Source: Flaccisagitta enflata
Taxonomy: Eukaryota > Chaetognatha > Sagittoidea > Aphragmophora
Assembly (NCBI GenBank): GCA_965153355.1
Contig: OZ231128.1
Span: forward strand, 9,114,001 to 9,178,000
Length of the DNA: 64,000 bases
Reading direction: 5' to 3'
Position numbers and translations under genes: made by a program. Within the stretch, counting starts at the first letter, position 1. Each line of letters opens with the position of its first letter. The notes below the pieces were generated by a model. That model made no database searches. It had not been told where the DNA came from and saw only the letters and a list, made by a program, of their open reading frames with translations. Positions 45,929 through 64,000 of this stretch are shown here, piece after piece.

Positions 45929-47360
45929 AGTGAGTTAAGCGTTATACTCTTTTTTTTTCCCCTTCTTATCGTTACGCTTTCTTTCTACCCTTCTTCTTCC
46001 TCCTCCTTTTCCTCCTAAACCTCCTCTCCTTCTCCCTCCTCTTCCTCCTCTTCCTCCCAGTGCGTAATTCGTGAGCAGGGCTACGTTACCAAGGCGACGC
46101 ACCACATGTTGCACGTGAACGTGTTGATCATGTTGCACGAGAGGATCTTTCGCACACGAGCGAGTGATTGTGCGCGCAGGGCGTGTGAGTGCACGCATGG
46201 GAATTGATTACGTTCATGACGATGTTTATAACCGAAATAAAATAACTGGATCTTTGTCAAGCTGAGTCTTAAGTAGAAAAAAATTAACAATCACCAGTTT
46301 AAAACGCGACTTCGCCTTTCTATTGGACGGTCAACAAACTAAAACAAAAAAACAAGAATACAAAAACAAAAACAAAACGAAAAACAACGAATTTCTCGGT
46401 AGTTTCCTGGTCGCGGCGATGTAGTACGACGACTAAAACGATATTTTGAGAGGTTTTCGTTCGTTTGATGGCCCTCTTTGAAATCTGTTTGTGATTGCAT
46501 TGCATTGCATTGCATTGCATTGCATTGCATTACATTACATTACATTGCATTGCATTGCATTGCATTGCATTGCATTGCATTGCATCAACCTCACAAAAGG
46601 AGAATTCTTGAGTAGCAATTCATTCCGAACTTTTATTTATTCCAACAATCATTCATCTATTCATCTATTCATTCATTCATTCATTCATTCATGCTTTCAT
46701 TCATTCATTCATTCATTCATTCATTCATTCATTCATTCATTCATTCATTCATTCATTCATTCATTCATTCATTCATTCATTCATTCATTTATTCATTCAT
46801 TCATCCATTCATCCAATTATTCATACATAGATTCATTCATTCACTCATTCATTCATTCATTCATTCATTCATTCATTCATTATTTCATTCATTTATTCAT
46901 TCATTCATTCATTCATTCATTCATTCATTCATTCATTCATTCATTCATTCATTTATTCGTTCATTCATTCATTCATTCATTCATTCATTCATTCCGGTTC
47001 GCTTTGGCTCTCAACCAACATCTTTTTGCATTTCTTGAAATTCCGCTTTCACAGTTTCTCCCCCCCCCCCCCAACCTCCAAACCATTACAACACCCTAAC
47101 CACCTCAACGACCTCACCTCACTCACTCCTTGACTTTCATTTTCAATCACACAGCGATGAGGGATTTAAAATCTTTTTTTTTTTTTTTTTTTTATATTTT
47201 TCTTTTTTTTTTCATCGTTTTTGAGAAAAAAAGAAAAAGAAAGTATGGGTCGATTTCACTCAAGTTCACCGTTGCCGATCGATGTAAAAGTGAAACTGAA
47301 AGTGTTTTAAAAGCACCGGAGTAAAAAAAAAAAATCGTTCTGCATATGTGCAACTTTTTT
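45929..47360. other. Intergenic, microsatellite-rich
   Basis: 46495-46585 is (GCATT)n pentamer. 46640-46994 is (ATTC)n with interruptions. 47065-47130 is C-rich and 47170-47215 poly-T. 46080-46250 is more complex but shows no coding motif. Confidence 0.55.
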
Positions 47361-47577
47361 TCAATCGCGTGTCTACGCTTCTCTTTAAACCGCTGTCTGT
47401 CGGTCGGTCCGTCCATTGGTTCGTCCATTGGTACGACCATTAACTTATTTTGCGTTTACAGGCGCATTTTGCCTTACTGCTCCTGCCAAAATGCTTGATT
47501 AGCCTTTATTTTATCACTGGCCCTGCCCACCCGCACGTGATTTGGGTAGCCGTGTATCTGACCTTGTTTTCCTTTAC
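47361..47577. mobile_element. Family C hairpin element
   Basis: Starts AATCGCGTGTCTACGCTTCT then AAACCGCTGTCTGTCGGTCG; contains CGTTTACAGGCGCATTTTGC, TGCCAAAATGCTTGATTAGC and GGCCCTGCCCACCCGCACGT; ends GATTTGGGTAGCCGTGTATC then TGACCTTGTTTT. Confidence 0.6.
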
Positions 47578-47620
47578 AATCATTCATCGATATTCAGTCT
47601 GTTCAGCCCGTTTTTTCCTT

Positions 47621-47810
47621 TTTAGTCGCGTGAACGAGATTTTATAAACCGCTGCCGACCTGTCCGTTGGTCTGTCCGTTTGCAACACTCAGCTTTTTCA
47701 GCGTTTACGGGCGGTTTTTGCATTACTACTCCTAACCAAATTCTTGCTTGGCCTTTTTTGATCGATGCCCCTGCACTTCCGCACGCGACTTGGGTAGCCG
47801 TGTATCCGGC
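47621..47810. mobile_element. Family C hairpin element
   Basis: Same module order as the preceding copy 45 bp away: TTTTTAGTCGCGTGAACGAG, TTTTCAGCGTTTACGGGCGG, CCGCACGCGACTTGGGTAGC, GTGTATCCGGCCCTGAC. The far-end CCGCACGCGAC matches the hairpin half. Confidence 0.65.
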
Positions 47811-49460
47811 CCTGACATCTTTTCATTTGGTTTGACCAAAACATGTGCGTGGGCAACGCAACGGCCATTTGATCATTTAGTGAATATCTGATGAAATTAG
47901 TGATCGACGGGTGGATCAACTAACTAACCATCCCACTGACTGAAATTGGTTGCTCGGTTGGTTGATCTCAGCAAAACACATTTAACTGCACTCATCGGCC
48001 ATCGCCTCTTGCCTCTTTCTTGTGGAATATAGTTTTATCTTGTTACGTAAAGGGTCTCTGTTTACAATTATACCGTTTCCTACTTTGTGAAGCACATTCG
48101 TATAACCGATCTGAGAGTGTCTCATTTAACTCCGGGTTGGTCCGTGGGTCTCTCTTATCTTTATCGCGAAATCGCAAAAATAAATCATCTGCAATGATGA
48201 ATATTGTAGATAAATGCTCACTTGACTTGATGTTAAACATGCAGGAGAATTATCAGTATTGCTAATCTTAGGCAATTAAGAATAAATATTTACGAGGGAT
48301 AGGTTTCAGAAACAGTCCAACCCGCAATAACGGATGTTACGGGATGTAACAGGACCAACAAGTATAATTTGATCTTTGAGGATATCTGTTATTGGTAATT
48401 TGTGAATCTTTTTTATCTTTCTTTAAGGTAATGGAGCAAATTTCAGGTGTTTTCAAATGATACAGCCCATTCTAGTTCAGTTAAATCTCGCAGTAATGGA
48501 TAAATTAATTTCATCCACTACTGGCGGATTTCTTTTTTTGCCAGTATGGAAGTTTAAGGAATTGAAGGATCAGAAACTGATATCCATTTTAGGTATGTTT
48601 TTATTACTCTTGGAATCTTTAAAGCGAGGTGTAACTGTAAATGTTTTACAACTGATTTGTATCCCGCAGAGCAAATAGAAGAGATTTGGCTTCCCGGGAA
48701 ATTCCGCCTCGAGATAACATCACACGACCATCAGGCAAAATTTGGTTATCTTCACAAACTATTAATATAAAGCGTGTTTTTGGCTACGACAACAAACGCG
48801 ATTGTTACCATTAAACGCGTTTACAGCTTGAATGCATATACTCAACAGTCCCACATGGGAGTGAGCGAGGTGAGTGAGCGAGCCCCCAATTCCTGCTGTA
48901 CTGCTAAGTTCCTCATCTTCGATCCTATGCTATATCGCTAGATCCGTCGAATCGCCAATGTGGGACTTCAGAAGCTAAACAATCTCTCCCAATAAAATCA
49001 TTAATCAGAACAAAAATGAAAATGAAATGGAAAATGAAATGGAAAATGAATAATGACTGATGAAACTTTTTTCCTGGTTCCGTTATTCTCAAAATCTTGA
49101 GACTTAAAATGATGATGATTTTGTCAAGGACAGTCGCTTTCTTATCAAATACTCAAAATGAAATGAAGGGGAGGGCATTTTCTAACCATCACCTCTTCAT
49201 ATAGATATTGGAATGTCGATTAGAAGTGGAGTTTTCTGGGTAGGGCGAAGATAGCATGCAATTAAAAGAAGAGTGCAATTATTTGATTTGGAAACTTGAA
49301 GTGAAAAAAAAGTTAAAAACTGCGCCTGAAAGAATAAAAGAAAAGAAAAACAAATAGAAAAAGAAAAAAATCGTGGGAGAAAAAAAAATTCGGATGAGAA
49401 AAAAATTTCCGAGACGACTCGACTGAGCTGCGACGGGAGCTGCAAAAATAGACAAATTTA
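47811..49460. other. Intergenic with pogo-like MITE and family D remnants
   Basis: 48478-48637 is a pogo-like MITE (CAGTTAAATCTCGCAGTAAT ... AAAGCGAGGTGTAACTG); 48320-48360 holds another eroded end. 48776-48885 is a family D fragment (GACAACAAACGCGATTGTTA, GAGTGAGCGAGGTGAGTGAG). No gene. Confidence 0.55.
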
Positions 49461-50229
49461 CAGGGTGTACCAACTCAGTAGTAACATAAAGTATCGATGT
49501 ATCTCTGCTTCTAAAAAAGATATTATGATTCTGAAAAAAGTTCTAAAGAGCTTTTGAAAACCGATTTTTGCTTGATAGGAGAAAAATAATTGGAAGGTAT
49601 ATACAGCAGTGGAAAAAAGACTTGGAAGTATATGCCTTTTTGCTAAAATTTTGCTATTTTCTATTGATTTCCAATATCAATATCTCTTTGTTGGACTTTT
49701 ATTTCTAAATTCTTTGACAAAACATGTCAAATTTTACTAAAAAAAAAAAACAAATTTTATGTAATTAAAGAGAATTCACAGAAGAACTCACATATTTTTA
49801 GTAGAATACTGTGATTTTTGCCAAAATCATGCTTATGAAAATCGAGGTTTTTTAAAAGCATGGTTTGGAAGGAAAGAAATGCAAAAACTTCACTATTTTG
49901 AAGATGTTTGTTATTGGGGCCAAAAACTACAGCTAAAAATCTTTGATTTGAGACCAATCTGAGGTCTGTAGCTCAATTCGTTTTGAAATGAGAGCCTTTT
50001 AAAGAAACAGTATCCATGGGCAAAGACAGCTAAATTTGTATTATGAGAAATAGCTGCTTCACTTTAGGTTGTGAATGTGTAAAATTTTTTACAGGATTGA
50101 TCTATTTCCTTGGCATGAGTAAAAATCGTTTTTTAAGAGCTTTTTGGAACTTTTTTCAGAATAAGATTATCTTCTCTAGAAGCTGAGATACATCGATTCT
50201 TTATGTTACAACTGAGTTGGTACACCCTG
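49461..50229. mobile_element. MITE type 3 (TA-flanked, TIR CAGGGTGTACCAACTCAGT)
   Basis: 769-bp foldback. CAGGGTGTACCAACTCAGTA at the left is mirrored by ACTGAGTTGGTACACCCTG at the right, TA on both sides. Arms pair through CTTCTAAAAAAGATATTATG; the core GAGACCAATCTGAGGTCTGT lies at 49940-49970. Confidence 0.8.
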
Positions 50230-50935
50230 TAGAGGATTGAAACTAAATCTGTTTGAAAAAACAGACGCAGGAAAAAAAAAATGAAAAAAAAAGCATGAAG
50301 AAATAAGTGGATGGCTATTGTCCTATGAATAGTGGAAAAATCAAAAGCGTATGTCAAAAATGAAAACGGACACACGTTTTAACAGCACCATTATAGTCTC
50401 AATTCTATGGCAATTTACTCTCGCCATATTTACCAACTGATGGTTTTTGCCATTTGATCATAATGATAACCATGAAACAGCGTGTTTTTGTTGTGAATCA
50501 AACCATCTTGGCTTCCAGCAGGCATCGAGAAAGGAATCACCCACGATGATCAAAGCAAAAAAAGTAAATAAAATGAATAAAATTGCGTGATTTCAAATCA
50601 TGATTGGAGTTGTAACCCAAAAACGATGTCAAACGAGGAACCCCTCAAAAAAAGGACGGCAATCAAAACATTTTAAAATTTTTAAAATTTGATTAACAAA
50701 CTTTTGCCACACAATAAATTCAGACCAAATATATTGAAAAAAGAATCACAAATGACATAATTAGAGAGAGAGGAGAAAAAAATACCAATAGAGAGCGACG
50801 AATCACATCACACATAAAAGAACATGACGCCCAAAAAATAAACCATCAAAAGTTAGCTTAGGTGGTCCAACACTGACAAACCAGGATTCAGAATGTGAAT
50901 CAAAGAGAGTCCTGAAGAGAGACGAAAACGGAAAC

Positions 50936-50966
<31 letters not shown>

Positions 50967-51371
50967 CAAAACAAAACAAAACAAAACAAAACAAAACAAA
51001 GAAGAAAGCAAAGCAAAGCAAAGCAAAACACAAAACAAAACAAAACAAAACAAAACAAAACAAAACAAACAAAACAAACAAAAACAAAAACAAAAACAAA
51101 AACAAAAACAAAAACAAAAACAAAAACAAAAACAAAAACAAAAACAAAAACAAAAACAAAAACAAAAACACAAAAACAAAAACAAAAACAAACCAGACTT
51201 TCCCTCTACTTCATTATCACATGCACGAGGATCTGATTTGTGTTTCTTCTACATTTGTCTTCTTCCGAGCGACATGTCAATATGTCATTTTGCATGTCCT
51301 ACGGCATGTCAAGTGACAACATGACGCCTCCGTTGTTGACACGTTCGTAGAAGATTCTTTCCTCGTTGAAA
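50230..51371. other. Intergenic / putative 5' region of the third gene
   Basis: 50938-51192 is a pentamer/hexamer array (AAAAC)n then (AAAAAC)n. 51193-51371 is of higher complexity and would include the 5' UTR if exon 1 at 51372 is real. No promoter motif is evident. Confidence 0.5.

Positions 51372-64000
<12,629 letters not shown>

Noticed and set aside
50803-51191. Phe/Leu/Cys-rich frames
   Set aside because: (AAAAC)n and (AAAAAC)n arrays

Overview
This is a eukaryotic, metazoan (invertebrate) genomic window: three intron-rich genes in a very repeat-laden background. No bacterial features, rRNA or recognisable tRNA genes were seen. The organism cannot be named from the sequence. A degenerate CCCTAA (TTAGGG-type) array at 43.5-43.75 kb argues weakly against an arthropod or nematode and fits a lophotrochozoan-like animal.

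Layout. (1) 1-12.7 kb, minus strand: 12 coding exons of a muscle-type (class II) myosin heavy chain, from the initiator Met to just past the actin-binding FVRCIIPNE segment. About 696 residues join in frame with canonical splice sites; the rest lies off the left edge. (2) 12.7-22.2 kb: intergenic patchwork of foldback elements, hairpin-ended elements and microsatellites. (3) 22.2-43.2 kb, minus strand: an 11-exon gene whose exons join in consistent phase into a protein of about 520 residues. It reads as a type II membrane protein with one clear and one divergent C-type-lectin-like domain. Its introns hold a 2.7-kb foldback satellite element, an R4/Dong-like LINE fragment (plus strand, 30.8-32.6 kb) and nested MITEs. 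(4) 43.2-51.4 kb: intergenic, including a TIR-bounded telomere-like array. (5) 51.4-64 kb, plus strand: six exons of a low-complexity acidic/Ser-rich protein of unknown function, open at the right edge. Its first intron contains a 4.8-kb foldback.

Three themes stand out. First, short stretches spanning exon-intron boundaries (exon end plus donor or acceptor) are repeatedly duplicated next to the true exon, usually with an expanding microsatellite between copies. This is seen at eight or more exons in all three genes, with donors often kept intact. Second, one family of elements ends in a short perfect hairpin followed by CTAAAAA, and its opposite end (AACAAGGCC...) carries half of the same hairpin. 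The hairpin differs between copies (TCGCGTGC, GGTGCGAC and ATGCGTCC types), but both ends of one element match. Third, palindromic elements with different termini, several of them TA-flanked, share an internal core. Microsatellites (GAAT, GTTC, CAA, GA/TC, GAAAG, CAGACTTAGAC) make up much of the window and produce most long open frames, which are not genes.
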